A DNA stretch of 32,902 nt from Paraglaciecola sp. Lineage in GTDB: Bacteria; Pseudomonadota; Gammaproteobacteria; Enterobacterales; Alteromonadaceae. Under the pieces are notes generated by a model, which saw nothing but the letters and a program-made list of their open reading frames with translations, was not told where the DNA came from and searched no databases. Below are positions 19,741 to 28,366 of this stretch, in pieces. Location: the NCBI RefSeq assembly GCF_030730205.1, contig NZ_JANQVQ010000030.1:1-32902 (forward strand), in the 5' to 3' direction. A program made the position numbers and the translations under genes. Every line of letters begins with the position of its first letter. The first letter of the stretch is position 1.

Positions 19741-21093
19741 CTACAAACGCGTTATATCATTTACAATCGCGATGCTCATTAACAGCAGCAAAATAACGCC
19801 GCCAATTTTAAAGCCAATTTCCTGCACAGACTCAGGTACCGGGCGACCGCTAACTAGCTCTATAAAATAATAGAGTAAGTGGCCACCATCAAGCACTGGT
19901 AGAGGTAAAAGGTTTATAATTCCTAAATTGACACTAATTAATGCTAAAAAGCTTAAAAAGTAGACTAATCCGGAACTGGCGCTCATTCCTGCGCCTTGAG
20001 CAATGGCAATAGGCCCACTCAAATTTTTGACTGATACATCCCCTGTTATCAGTTTTCCTAGCATTTCGACACTTAAGGTCATCAAACGCCATGTTCTATC
20101 AAGTGCCTTGCCTATCCCATCAATGAAACCGTATTGATAGTCAAACAAAACACCCTCTGGCCAATCACCCAACGTAGGAGTGAAGCCCATGTAACCACGT
20201 GTGACGCCGTTATCTGTTTTATCGCCGACTAAGCCTACTAACTTAACTAACTGGCCCGCTCGCTCAATTTCAATTTCAATTGTTTGGCCGGGACGTTTGG
20301 AAACATAACCCACTATTTGTTCCCAATTTTGCATAGTAGTTCCATCGAACTGCAGAATTTTGTCTCCTACCTGCAAACCAATGCGTTCTGCCGCTGAATT
20401 TTCGACCACTTGGCCCAATACCGGCAGTATCTCAGGACGGAAAACCGTAAAACCTAAACTACTGACCGCCGAACTTTTATCAGGGTCAAACTGCCAATTT
20501 TTGATGTTTAGGGTGGTCGTTTTCTCAAATTGTTGTCCCTTGGGCTGCCACGTAATGTCAATCGTATCTCTGCCGATATACGACATCAGCTCAAAATTCA
20601 CTTCTTCCCAATTTCGAGTATTACGCGCACCAACGGCGGTAACGGTAGAATTCGCTGAAATAGCACTCTGACTGACAATGGTATCGGGCACTATTTCGCC
20701 GATCATTGCTTTGCTTGTAGGTACACCAATCAAAAACATTACGTATAAGGCGAAGACGGCAAAAATAAAATTGACTAAGGGACCTGCGGCAATGATGGCA
20801 ATTTTCTTCCACACATTTTGCTGATTAAAGGCATAAGGTAAATCCGCACTTGAAACCTCATCAACCCTTTCGTCAAGCATTTTGACGTAACCACCCAGAG
20901 GAATAGCTGCAATAACGTATTCGGTGCCTAGTTTGTCTGTACGTCGCCACAAGGCCTTGCCAAAACCAATCGAGAAACGTAAGACTTTCACGCCACAGCG
21001 CCGCGCTACCCAAAAGTGCCCCCATTCATGCACAGCAACCAAAATACCAATTGCCAGAATAAAAGAGAGAATATTATGGATAAGATCAAGCAT
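19741..21093 (-). CDS. rseP: RseP, site-2 intramembrane metalloprotease
   Basis: RseP is the inner-membrane zinc protease that makes the second cut in the anti-sigma factor RseA during the sigma-E envelope stress response and clears leftover signal peptides. The active-site motif HEWGH is at residues 22-26 inside the first membrane helix. The third zinc ligand is Asp402 in the LDG motif. Two PDZ domains lie between the membrane segments (about residues 115-310), and two more membrane helices end the protein. The length of 450 residues equals E. coli. The ATG overlaps the end of dxr by eight bases. Its position just before bamA and skp fits its role in outer-membrane quality control. Confidence 0.97.
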   Translation of the reverse strand: MLDLIHNILSFILAIGILVAVHEWGHFWVARRCGVKVLRFSIGFGKALWRRTDKLGTEYVIAAIPLGGYVKMLDERVDEVSSADLPYAFNQQNVWKKIAIIAAGPLVNFIFAVFALYVMFLIGVPTSKAMIGEIVPDTIVSQSAISANSTVTAVGARNTRNWEEVNFELMSYIGRDTIDITWQPKGQQFEKTTTLNIKNWQFDPDKSSAVSSLGFTVFRPEILPVLGQVVENSAAERIGLQVGDKILQFDGTTMQNWEQIVGYVSKRPGQTIEIEIERAGQLVKLVGLVGDKTDNGVTRGYMGFTPTLGDWPEGVLFDYQYGFIDGIGKALDRTWRLMTLSVEMLGKLITGDVSVKNLSGPIAIAQGAGMSASSGLVYFLSFLALISVNLGIINLLPLPVLDGGHLLYYFIELVSGRPVPESVQEIGFKIGGVILLLLMSIAIVNDITRL

Positions 21094-22300
21094 GACTGGC
21101 GCTCACTTTTTGGCTATTGCCTGCTATTTGAGCAATGACGGTGGCAGCGTGTCGCCGGGCTAGATTATCGATTGCAATGATGCTGTTGATATCTGTCACA
21201 TCTTGGCGTGGAATCGCTTGCAAACAGGCATCGTTAACCCGTGCTATTTGTGTAAAACCAATCTGCTCCTGCAAAAAAGCTTCTACGGCACTTTCATTGG
21301 CTGCATTTAATACTGTTGTTGCGCTTTGACCTGCATTACTGGCGTCAATTGCTAATTTTAAATTTGGATAGCGCGCAAAATCGGGCGCGCAAAAACTAAA
21401 ATTAGCAAGTTGCATAAAGTTTAGCGGTGCAACGCCTGATTCAATCCGCTTAGGATAGGCTAAAGCGTGTGCAATGGGGGTACGCATGTCAGGGTTTCCC
21501 ATTTGCGCCAACACTGAACCATCACAATACTGCACCATCGAATGAATAATACTCTGCGGGTGTAATACCACTTCAATATCATCGCTTTGCAAACCGAACA
21601 GCCAACGGGCTTCAATAAACTCCAAGCCTTTGTTCATCATAGTGGCAGAGTCTACTGATATTTTGCGACCCATATCCCAATTAGGATGAGCACAGGCCTG
21701 CTGAGGCGTCATCGAACATAATTGCTCTATAGGTGTGTTTAAAAACGGTCCACCTGAGCCGGTCAGTAATATTTTACTCATACCACTGGCCGCTAAATCG
21801 CCGTAGACAAAATCACGTGGCAAACATTGAAATATGGCATTGTGTTCACTGTCGATAGGCAACAACTGAGCTTTTGAACGATTGGCGGCCTGAATAAACA
21901 AGTCACCAGACATCACTAGGGCTTCTTTATTGGCCAATAACACCTTCTTGCCTGCGTTTACACCAGCCATAGTGGGCAGCAAGCCTGCTGCACCTACGAT
22001 AGCAGCCATAACAACATCAACTTCATTGTGAGCAGCAAGCTCTAAAATGGCGCGTTCTCCACACAGGACCTCGCAGGCCAAGCCATGTTGCTTAATGAGC
22101 TCTTGCGTTGCTGCGAAGTATTTTTCATCAGCCAAGGCAATATATTGTGGATTGCATAGCGCTGCTTGCTGCACTAATAAACGAATATTTTTATTCGCCG
22201 TAAGGGCAAAAACTTGGTATTTGTCTGGATGCCTCAGCACGACATCAATAGTACTTTGACCAATAGAACCAGTTGAACCCAGTATACAAATCGATTGCAT
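21086..22300 (-). CDS. dxr: Dxr (IspC), 1-deoxy-D-xylulose 5-phosphate reductoisomerase
   Basis: Dxr converts 1-deoxyxylulose 5-phosphate to 2-C-methyl-D-erythritol 4-phosphate with NADPH and a divalent metal, the committed step of the MEP isoprenoid pathway. The N-terminal NADPH-binding GSTGSIG is at residues 8-14. Metal-binding [11 protein letters not shown] and the [17 protein letters not shown] segment are present. The ATG at 22300 matches the usual [14 protein letters not shown] start and shares one base with the cdsA stop (TAATG). A TTG eight codons upstream was rejected. The length is 404 residues (E. coli 398). Here it lies between cdsA and rseP, not between frr and uppS as in E. coli. 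Confidence 0.97.
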   Translation of the reverse strand: MQSICILGSTGSIGQSTIDVVLRHPDKYQVFALTANKNIRLLVQQAALCNPQYIALADEKYFAATQELIKQHGLACEVLCGERAILELAAHNEVDVVMAAIVGAAGLLPTMAGVNAGKKVLLANKEALVMSGDLFIQAANRSKAQLLPIDSEHNAIFQCLPRDFVYGDLAASGMSKILLTGSGGPFLNTPIEQLCSMTPQQACAHPNWDMGRKISVDSATMMNKGLEFIEARWLFGLQSDDIEVVLHPQSIIHSMVQYCDGSVLAQMGNPDMRTPIAHALAYPKRIESGVAPLNFMQLANFSFCAPDFARYPNLKLAIDASNAGQSATTVLNAANESAVEAFLQEQIGFTQIARVNDACLQAIPRQDVTDINSIIAIDNLARRHAATVIAQIAGNSQKVSASHA

Positions 22301-23163
22301 TAAGCCATCCACAACACATAACAAAAAGCGAAGACGGGGAAAGCAGCAGTTAAGCTATCGATTCTGTCCATAATACCGCCATGACCGGGCAATAAGGTAC
22401 CGCTGTCTTTTAAACCTGCGCAGCGTTTAAACATACTTTCGTTTAAGTCTCCTAGCGCTGACACACCAACCGTTAATGCGCCTACAAGTACGTGAAGCCA
22501 AATACGAGAGGGATCAACATGATAATGCAGTGCTGCAAAGGCAATAATGGCTGAGGATGCAAAAATGCCTCCCATCAAACCTTCAATGGTCTTACCCGGC
22601 GACACATTAGGACGCAATTTATGTTTACCAAATTTAACACCCACAAAAAATGCACCAATATCAGCGGCCCACACGATACCAAGGACATAAAAAATTAGCG
22701 ATGCACCATAAAAGGGATCAACTTCATACAAGCTAGTACGCAGAGTCACCACCGCAACCCAAGTCGGGATCAATGTCAATAAACCAAAAATGGCTCGCAA
22801 TATTTTACTGGTATGCCAAATGGAGCTGAACTTAGGATATAAAATGATCATCAATAATGAGATTAGCCACCAAGCAGAAGCCACTGACAGAATATATTGA
22901 TAAAGATGATTTAATTGACCTTGATACCAAATCATATGAGTGGGAAGTAACCAACTCAAAAACAAACACGCTGCAACTATGACTGCAGCGTAAGCAAATT
23001 TAGTCCCAAAGCGCGTCATGCCAGACATGCTTGACCATTCCCAAGCACCTAAGCCGACGACCAAAGCAATCAATAACTCAAAGCCCAAAAGAGGCAAGAA
23101 CAAAATGGCAAATAGCGCCATAGGCGCCAAGATCAAAGCTGTAATAATACGTTGTTTTAACAC
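22300..23163 (-). CDS. cdsA: CdsA, phosphatidate cytidylyltransferase
   Basis: CdsA makes CDP-diacylglycerol from CTP and phosphatidic acid, the branch point of bacterial phospholipid synthesis, in the inner membrane. The protein of 287 residues has about eight hydrophobic segments and ends with the family signature: [20 protein letters not shown] followed by IMDRIDS. The SPGKTIEG motif lies upstream of it. The start is GTG: the resulting [12 protein letters not shown] matches the E. coli N-terminus, and no ATG lies nearby in frame. It sits 23 bases after uppS and overlaps dxr by one base. Confidence 0.96.
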   Translation of the reverse strand: MLKQRIITALILAPMALFAILFLPLLGFELLIALVVGLGAWEWSSMSGMTRFGTKFAYAAVIVAACLFLSWLLPTHMIWYQGQLNHLYQYILSVASAWWLISLLMIILYPKFSSIWHTSKILRAIFGLLTLIPTWVAVVTLRTSLYEVDPFYGASLIFYVLGIVWAADIGAFFVGVKFGKHKLRPNVSPGKTIEGLMGGIFASSAIIAFAALHYHVDPSRIWLHVLVGALTVGVSALGDLNESMFKRCAGLKDSGTLLPGHGGIMDRIDSLTAAFPVFAFCYVLWMA

Positions 23164-23186
23164 GTTATTTTATCCAAACTGAGCGT

Positions 23187-23930
23187 TTAGCTACTGACTT
23201 GTTCGCCCGTCATTCCAAATCGACGTTGACGCTCAGAAAAATTTGTTACGGCCTGAAGAAATACTTCTTCACTGAAATCAGGCCAATATTCATCAGTAAA
23301 ATACAGCTCAGCATAAGCCAGCTGCCATAATAAAAAGTTACTGATGCGTTGCTCTCCACCTGTGCGAATTAATAAATCCACTTCGGGTAAGTCATTGGCA
23401 CAAGTAAACGAATGGAAATGCGCTTCAGAAATGTCATCTACTGCCAGTGTTCCATCTTCAACTTGTCGACACAATGCTTTCGCGGCGTTGACTATATCCC
23501 ACTTTCCACCGTAATTCGCGGCAATGTTCAGAGTCAAACCAGTATTATTCGCCGTCAATGTTTCTGCTTTTGTTATTTTTTCGATTAACTTTGCATCAAA
23601 TCGGCTGGTATCACCAATTACTCTTAGTCTGACCTTGTTTTTATGTAGCTTTTTAACTTCGCTGCTTAAAACTAATTTGAACAACTCCATTAAGACGCTA
23701 ACTTCTTCTACCGGCCGGCTCCAATTTTCACTGCTAAACGCAAACAAGGTAAGGGCATCAATGTTATTTTTAATTGCAAACGACACTGAAGCCTTAACCG
23801 CATCAACACCAGCCTTATGGCCAAATGTACGGATCTTACCTTTTTGTTTGGCCCAGCGCCCATTACCATCCATGATAATGGCCACGTGTTTTGGCATAAT
23901 TGGGGCTGTAATTTGACTATCCATTTCCAT
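23187..23930 (-). CDS. uppS: UppS, undecaprenyl diphosphate synthase
   Basis: This cis-prenyltransferase extends farnesyl diphosphate with isopentenyl diphosphate to C55 undecaprenyl diphosphate, the lipid carrier for peptidoglycan and O-antigen. The substrate-binding MDGNGRWA is at residues 20-27 (catalytic Asp21). LFAFSSENWSRP and the C-terminal DLLIRTGGEQRISNFLLWQ motif are also present. The length is 247 residues. Two in-frame ATGs, at codons 1 and 3, are both possible starts; neither has a strong Shine-Dalgarno. It is 18 bases after frr and 23 before cdsA. Confidence 0.97.
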   Translation of the reverse strand: MEMDSQITAPIMPKHVAIIMDGNGRWAKQKGKIRTFGHKAGVDAVKASVSFAIKNNIDALTLFAFSSENWSRPVEEVSVLMELFKLVLSSEVKKLHKNKVRLRVIGDTSRFDAKLIEKITKAETLTANNTGLTLNIAANYGGKWDIVNAAKALCRQVEDGTLAVDDISEAHFHSFTCANDLPEVDLLIRTGGEQRISNFLLWQLAYAELYFTDEYWPDFSEEVFLQAVTNFSERQRRFGMTGEQVSS

Positions 23931-23948
23931 TAATTTTCTAACACCAGT

Positions 23949-24506
23949 TTAGACTTCCATTAGCTCATGCTCTTTTTGAGCAAGAATTTCATCGATTTGC
24001 TTGATATAAGTATCTGTGGTTTTTTGCACAGACTCTTCGCCGCGGCGCGCATCGTCTTCACCAATTTCTTTTTCTTTAAGCAACTCTTTAATATCGTTGT
24101 TCGCATCACGACGAATGCTGCGGATGGCTACACGTCCACTTTCGGCTTCAGCACGAACGATTTTAATTAAGTCTTTACGACGTTGCTCTGTCAAAGCAGG
24201 CATGGGAATGCGCATCACTGAGCCAGCACTCATCGGGTTTAAACCCAAATCTGATTGCATAATGGCTTTTTCAACCGCTGTAGCCGCACTTTTATCAAAT
24301 ACAGTCAGCGCTAGCGTGCGAGAATCTTCTGCAATAATGTTTGCTAACTGTCTGATGGGCGTTGGCGTGCCATAATACGGCACCATGATGCTATCTAGTA
24401 GTCCCGGATGCGCTCTGCCAGTGCGAATTTTTGATAATTGGCTACGCAGGGCACTGATACTTTTTTCCATGCGCTCACGCGCATCATCATTAATGTCATC
24501 AATCAC
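23949..24506 (-). CDS. frr: Frr, ribosome recycling factor
   Basis: Ribosome recycling factor works with EF-G to split the post-termination ribosome. The 185-residue protein is the standard length. The tRNA-like three-helix domain contains [13 protein letters not shown], and the C-terminal helix contains [20 protein letters not shown]. The start is GTG, preceded by AGGA with a good spacing (AGGAAAATTATC). The resulting [13 protein letters not shown] fits the family. It lies 22 bases after pyrH and 18 bases before uppS. Confidence 0.97.
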   Translation of the reverse strand: MIDDINDDARERMEKSISALRSQLSKIRTGRAHPGLLDSIMVPYYGTPTPIRQLANIIAEDSRTLALTVFDKSAATAVEKAIMQSDLGLNPMSAGSVMRIPMPALTEQRRKDLIKIVRAEAESGRVAIRSIRRDANNDIKELLKEKEIGEDDARRGEESVQKTTDTYIKQIDEILAQKEHELMEV

Positions 24507-24528
24507 GATAATTTTCCTATTTTTGTAG

Positions 24529-25263
24529 TCATTTTTCGGGGTGGCAAATTAATGTGCCTTCATCTTCACCCAACACCACTGCTTTTAAACAGCCAGGTTT
24601 ATTCATGTTGAATACCCTGATTGGCATGTTATGGTCTCTGGCTAAAGTAAAGGCAGCTAAGTCCATTACTTTCAATTCTTTATCTAATACTTCGTTATAC
24701 GTTAAGGTTTTGTACATGACCGCGTGAGGATTTTTCACCGGGTCCGCGTCATACACACCATCGACTTTAGTGGCTTTGAATACCGCGTCGGCTTCTATCT
24801 CTATGCCACGTAAACAAGCAGCAGAATCCGTGGTAAAAAACGGGTTTCCTGTCCCAGCAGAGAAAATCACCACGCGACCTGACTTAAGTAAACTGATGGC
24901 CTCAGCCCAATTGTAGTCATCACATACACCATTTAGCGGGATAGCGGACATCAATCTGGCATTAACAGAAGCACGGTGCAACGCATCACGCATCGCTAAG
25001 CCATTCATTACCGTGGCTAACATGCCCATGTGATCGCCTACCACTCGGTTCATACCTGCTTTCGCTAGGCCTTCGCCTCTGAATAAATTTCCGCCGCCTA
25101 TGACTAGGCCAACTTGTACGCCCAGTTCAACCAATTCTTTGATTTCTTGCGCCATGCGCTCAAGTACTTTGGGATCGATGCCAAAGCCTTCTTCTCCCAT
25201 TAACGCTTCTCCACTGAGTTTTAACAAAATTCTGCGATAGACGGATTTAGGAGCAGTATTCAT
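24529..25263 (-). CDS. pyrH: PyrH, UMP kinase
   Basis: UMP kinase of the bacterial amino-acid-kinase fold phosphorylates UMP to UDP with ATP, and is usually activated by GTP and inhibited by UTP. Family motifs are [10 protein letters not shown] near the N-terminus, [10 protein letters not shown], and [18 protein letters not shown] with the nucleotide-binding [13 protein letters not shown]. The length is 244 residues (E. coli 241). AAAGGA lies about 13 bases before the ATG, which is a long spacing. A strong terminator separates it from tsf, so pyrH probably has its own promoter in the 55 bases upstream. A TTATAA there is a possible -10, but no clear -35 was found. Confidence 0.97.
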   Translation of the reverse strand: MNTAPKSVYRRILLKLSGEALMGEEGFGIDPKVLERMAQEIKELVELGVQVGLVIGGGNLFRGEGLAKAGMNRVVGDHMGMLATVMNGLAMRDALHRASVNARLMSAIPLNGVCDDYNWAEAISLLKSGRVVIFSAGTGNPFFTTDSAACLRGIEIEADAVFKATKVDGVYDADPVKNPHAVMYKTLTYNEVLDKELKVMDLAAFTLARDHNMPIRVFNMNKPGCLKAVVLGEDEGTLICHPEK

Positions 25264-25316
25264 AGATTGGCATTTCCTTTGGTTTATAACTGTGTCGACG
25301 GTAAGCTAATTATTAT

Positions 25317-25345
25317 TTAAAAAAAAGCACCTCAATTTGAGGTGC
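25317..25345 (-). terminator. Rho-independent terminator between tsf and pyrH
   Basis: An 8-9 bp perfect stem, GCACCTCA and its complement (25327-25345), has a very small loop. Read on the minus strand it is followed directly by eight Ts. This is a textbook intrinsic terminator and would separate the rpsB-tsf transcript from pyrH-frr and the genes beyond. Confidence 0.85.
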
Positions 25346-25363
25346 CCGTAGTTTATATGACAA

Positions 25364-25382
25364 TGGCTTTTGGCAAAAGCCA
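25364..25382. repeat. Inverted repeat just after tsf
   Basis: A perfect 8-bp inverted repeat (TGGCTTTT and complement) with a 3-base loop starts ten bases after the tsf stop, ahead of the real terminator. It has no T-run of its own. It may protect the 3' end of the tsf message or be a second element of the terminator. Confidence 0.4.
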
Positions 25383-25391
25383 AAGGCACAT

Positions 25392-26264
25392 TTATTTCTT
25401 AGCAGCAGCCATTTGAGCGGCAACTTCTGCAGCGAAATCTTCTTGTTTCTTTTCAATACCTTCACCCACTTCAAAACGTACGAAGTTAATAACCTCTGCA
25501 CCTTTAGATTTAAGTAAGGCAGAAACAAGCATGCTTGGATCTTTAATGAAAGGTTGACCAGTTAAGCTAACTTCACCAGTGAACTTGTTCATACGACCAG
25601 AAACCATTTTTTCAGCGATATCAGCAGGTTTGCCTGACTGCATAGCGATTTCTAATTGGATTTCTTTTTCTTTAGCAACAACTTCAGCAGGAACATCTTC
25701 AGGTCTTACGAACTGTGGGTTAGCCGCAGCAACGTGCATGGCAATGTCTTTTGCCAATTCTTCGTCGCCACCTTTAAGGATAGCCAAAACACCAATACGC
25801 GCACCGTGAACATAAGCGCCAACGTTATCGCCTTCAACAGAGATAACACGACGTGGGCTGATGTTTTCACCGATTTTAGTAACCAAAGTATCACGTACTT
25901 CACTTACCTTGCCGCCTTCAATATCAAAACCTGTTAAGGTTTCGATGTCATTTACGCTGTTAGCGTTTGCAACGTTAATAAGTTGTTCACCAAAGGCTAA
26001 GAAGCCTTTGTCACGAGCAACGAAATCGGTTTCGCAGTTCAATTCCAACATGGTGGCTACACCATTTTCTACTTTGGTCAAAATCACGCCTTCAGCAGCG
26101 ATACGGCCGGCTTTTTTAGCGGCTTTAGCTTGACCAGATTTACGCATGTTTTCAATCGCAAGCTCGATGTCGCCATTCGCTTCAACAAGTGCGTTTTTAC
26201 AATCTAACATGCCGGCGGCTGTACGCTCGCGCAATTCTTTAACTAGGGCTGCAGTCACTGCCAT
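25392..26264 (-). CDS. tsf: Tsf, elongation factor Ts
   Basis: EF-Ts is the nucleotide exchange factor that releases GDP from EF-Tu. The N-terminal UBA-like domain (residues 1-55) contains [19 protein letters not shown]. The conserved TDFV contact with EF-Tu is at residues 79-82, and two core subdomains and a C-terminal helical module follow. The length is 290 residues (E. coli 283). The ATG has a good GAGGAA site. It lies 129 bases after rpsB, with three hairpins in the gap. Confidence 0.98.
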   Translation of the reverse strand: MAVTAALVKELRERTAAGMLDCKNALVEANGDIELAIENMRKSGQAKAAKKAGRIAAEGVILTKVENGVATMLELNCETDFVARDKGFLAFGEQLINVANANSVNDIETLTGFDIEGGKVSEVRDTLVTKIGENISPRRVISVEGDNVGAYVHGARIGVLAILKGGDEELAKDIAMHVAAANPQFVRPEDVPAEVVAKEKEIQLEIAMQSGKPADIAEKMVSGRMNKFTGEVSLTGQPFIKDPSMLVSALLKSKGAEVINFVRFEVGEGIEKKQEDFAAEVAAQMAAAKK

Positions 26265-26304
26265 TTTCGTTTCCTCAGCAAATAAAAATTCTTGATTAAC
26301 AATT

Positions 26305-26328
26305 AAAAAACAGGGGCCGTTGCCCCTG
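26305..26328 (-). terminator. Intrinsic terminator or attenuator between rpsB and tsf
   Basis: A perfect 7-bp GC-rich stem CAGGGGC (26311-26328 including the 4-base loop) is followed on the minus strand by six Ts. It lies 40 bases before the tsf start. If active it would reduce tsf transcription compared with rpsB, since S2 and EF-Ts share an operon. How much reads through cannot be told from sequence. Confidence 0.7.
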
Positions 26329-26343
26329 AGTTTATATTTTCGT

Positions 26344-26365
26344 TAGTGCAGAAAGGCCTGCACTA
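26344..26365. repeat. Inverted repeat in the rpsB-tsf gap
   Basis: A perfect 8-bp stem (TAGTGCAG and complement) with a 6-base loop lies upstream of the terminator hairpin on the minus strand. A smaller 5-bp repeat, ATAAC/GTTAT, is found at 26373-26385. Together they make the rpsB 3' end strongly structured. Function is not known; mRNA processing or protection is possible. Confidence 0.45.
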
Positions 26366-26393
26366 CGACGAGATAACTTCGTTATGCGGCTAA

Positions 26394-27125
26394 TTACTCA
26401 GCAGCTTCTACGAACTCGCCTTTTTCAGCTTGAACCACTAGGTCTTTTTCACGGCCTTCAAGGACGGCTGCTGCTGCTGCGTTCAAATATAATTGAACTG
26501 CGCGGATAGCATCATCATTACCAGGTACGATGAAATCTACACCGTCAGGGTTTGAGTTAGTATCAACGATAGAAATAACTGGAATACCAAGATTTCTGGC
26601 TTCAGTGATAGCAATGTGCTCATGATCAGCATCAATAACGAAAAGCGCGTCAGGTAGACCGCCCATGTTTTTGATACCACCAAGGCTGCTTTCTAATTTA
26701 GCCATTTCGCGTTGCAACATTAACACTTCTTTTTTGGTGATCTTGTCGAACGTACCGTCTTGGCTCTGTTGCTCAAGATCTTTTAAACGTTTGATTGATT
26801 GACGTACTGTTTTCCAGTTAGTCAACATACCGCCCAACCAACGCTTATTTACATAAAACTGGTCGCATTTTTCTGCAGCTTCTTTAACTGCTTCGCTTGC
26901 CGCGCGTTTTGTACCAACAAACAAGATCTTACCTTTTTTAGCAGCAACACCACCAACAAAGCTTAATGCTTCATTGAACATTGGTACTGTTTTTTCTAAG
27001 TTAATGATATGAACTTTGTTACGAGCACCAAAAATGAAAGGTTTCATTTTAGGGTTCCAATAACGAGTTTGGTGACCGAAGTGAACGCCTGCCTGAAGCA
27101 TGTCGCGCATAGATACGTTTGCCAT
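26394..27125 (-). CDS. rpsB: RpsB, 30S ribosomal protein S2
   Basis: Ribosomal protein S2 joins late to the 30S subunit. The N-terminus [25 protein letters not shown] is the family hallmark, followed by [21 protein letters not shown] and the C-terminal [20 protein letters not shown]. The length is 243 residues (E. coli 241). The ATG has GAGGAA nearby. It is the first gene of the long minus-strand block and is divergent from map. A good promoter and a structured leader lie upstream. Confidence 0.98.
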   Translation of the reverse strand: MANVSMRDMLQAGVHFGHQTRYWNPKMKPFIFGARNKVHIINLEKTVPMFNEALSFVGGVAAKKGKILFVGTKRAASEAVKEAAEKCDQFYVNKRWLGGMLTNWKTVRQSIKRLKDLEQQSQDGTFDKITKKEVLMLQREMAKLESSLGGIKNMGGLPDALFVIDADHEHIAITEARNLGIPVISIVDTNSNPDGVDFIVPGNDDAIRAVQLYLNAAAAAVLEGREKDLVVQAEKGEFVEAAE

Positions 27126-27290
27126 TATAAATTCCTCAATATGGGGTTAGGCCTCCATATATCCCAGTACTCGATCTTCTACCTACTATTTTGGTAGAAA
27201 ACACCCCGAACACTGTGTCGATATATGTGTGTTATTTAGGTTAGTTTACCGACAATTAGTTTGGCTAATTTGACCACACCAATTTCAGCG
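27126..27290 (-). promoter_or_regulatory. Structured 5' leader of rpsB, likely S2 autoregulation site
   Basis: The mRNA between the predicted start of transcription and the rpsB ATG is about 165 bases with no reading frame of note. It holds two stem-loops: a 7-bp stem (27177-27183 with 27193-27199) and a 6-bp stem (27139-27144 with 27155-27160), the second ending just before the GAGGAA ribosome site. In E. coli the rpsB leader is the site where S2 represses its own operon. A similar role here is inferred from position and structure. Confidence 0.5.
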
Positions 27291-27296
27291 GGGCGC

Positions 27297-27325
27297 TTTA
27301 TATCATGCTGAATAACAATATTCAA
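27297..27325 (-). promoter_or_regulatory. Sigma-70 promoter of rpsB-tsf
   Basis: On the minus strand TTGAAT (27320-27325) and TATAAA (27297-27302) are separated by exactly 17 bases. The bases after the -10 are GCGCCCCGC. A GC-rich discriminator of this kind is typical of ribosomal promoters under stringent control by ppGpp/DksA. The match is read directly; activity and regulation are inferred. Confidence 0.75.
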
Positions 27326-27356
27326 GTTTAAGCTGCTTAGCCTATACATCACTTTC

Positions 27357-27385
27357 TTGAAAAGTTAAGATAGTGGCTGTATTCA
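27357..27385 (+). promoter_or_regulatory. Candidate sigma-70 promoter of map
   Basis: TTGAAA (27357-27362) and TATTCA (27380-27385) are separated by 17 bases and point towards map, 40 bases away. A short near-palindrome, TCACCG-T-CGGTGA, overlaps the -10 and the expected start of transcription. It lies back to back with the rpsB promoter, with 31 bases between the two -35 boxes. Confidence 0.55.
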
Positions 27386-27425
27386 CCGTCGGTGATTAAT
27401 TTGAAATTTAAATAGGAATTCCGTT

Positions 27426-28217
27426 TTGCCTGCGACGATAAAAACAGCCTCTGAAATTGAAAAAATGCGTATAGCGGGGCGTCTTGCCGCTGACGTATTG
27501 CAAATGATTGAACCTTTTGTCAAAAAAGGGGTAACTACCGATGAGTTGAACAAACTTTGCCACGACTATATTGTCGATGTGCAACAGGCAATACCTGCAC
27601 CGCTCAACTACGGCCATCCACCTTTTCCAAAATCTATTTGTACCTCAGTGAATCATGTCATTTGTCACGGTATCCCATCTGATAAAAGTTTAAAGGATGG
27701 CGATATAGTTAATATCGACGTGACCGTTATAAAAGACGGATATCATGGCGATACCTCTAAAATGTTTGTTGTAGGTAAACCGAGTATTTTGGCTGAGCGT
27801 CTGATTCGAGTCACTCAAGAATCGTTGTACAAAGCCATACGCTTAGTTAAGCCAGGTGTAAGGCTGGGTGATATTGGCCATGTTATTCAACAATATGCAG
27901 AGAGCCATAACTATACGATAGTACGTGAATACTGCGGTCACGGTATTGGGGCGAACTTCCACGAAGACCCTCAAGTCGTGCATTACGGTAAGCCAAATAC
28001 AGGTGAAGTACTAGAAGAAGGCATGTGTTTTACCATTGAACCTATGATTAACGCGGGACAAAGACAATCTAAAGTGCTACCCGACAAATGGACTGTGGTT
28101 ACTAAAGACCGCAGTTTGAGTGCCCAATGGGAACATACCTTATTAGTGACCAAAGATGGGGTTGAAATCCTGACTTTGCGTGATGATGAACAAATTGAAC
28201 GTATCATTAGTCATTAA
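27426..28217 (+). CDS. map: Map, type I methionine aminopeptidase
   Basis: Map removes the initiator methionine from new proteins when the second residue is small. The five metal ligands are visible at Asp98, Asp109, His172, Glu205 and Glu236, one residue later than in E. coli. The segments are NIDVTV, GYHGDTS, CGHGIGANFHE, FTIEPM and QWEHT. The length is 263 residues (E. coli 264). The start is TTG, with AGGAA about nine bases upstream. No nearby ATG is in frame before the conserved helix IEKMRIAGRLAADVL. Divergence from rpsB is conserved in E. coli. Confidence 0.96.
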   Translation: MPATIKTASEIEKMRIAGRLAADVLQMIEPFVKKGVTTDELNKLCHDYIVDVQQAIPAPLNYGHPPFPKSICTSVNHVICHGIPSDKSLKDGDIVNIDVTVIKDGYHGDTSKMFVVGKPSILAERLIRVTQESLYKAIRLVKPGVRLGDIGHVIQQYAESHNYTIVREYCGHGIGANFHEDPQVVHYGKPNTGEVLEEGMCFTIEPMINAGQRQSKVLPDKWTVVTKDRSLSAQWEHTLLVTKDGVEILTLRDDEQIERIISH

Positions 28218-28224
28218 AATTATA

Positions 28225-28248
28225 TGCTAGCTTGATATCAAGCTAGCA
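28225..28248. repeat. Perfect 24-bp palindrome after map
   Basis: Each half is TGCTAGCTTGAT and the repeat has no mismatch. It lies eight bases after the map stop. There is no T-run on the plus strand after it, so it is not a classical terminator. It could form an RNA hairpin (about 10 bp with a 4-base loop) at the 3' end of map, or be a protein binding site. Confidence 0.6.
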
Positions 28249-28366
28249 AAATACCTCGCCAACTGACACAGTATTACTCTTGAAAAACATTGGTTTACGT
28301 TTTTTAACCAAGATAAAAGAGCTCTTTGTAGAGTTACTCCCTGACTGATAGTAAAAGGAATCTAAC

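Noticed and set aside
23524-24375. Long plus-strand frames opposite uppS and frr (about 120-130 codons)
   Set aside because: They are antisense to highly conserved genes and show no coding signature.
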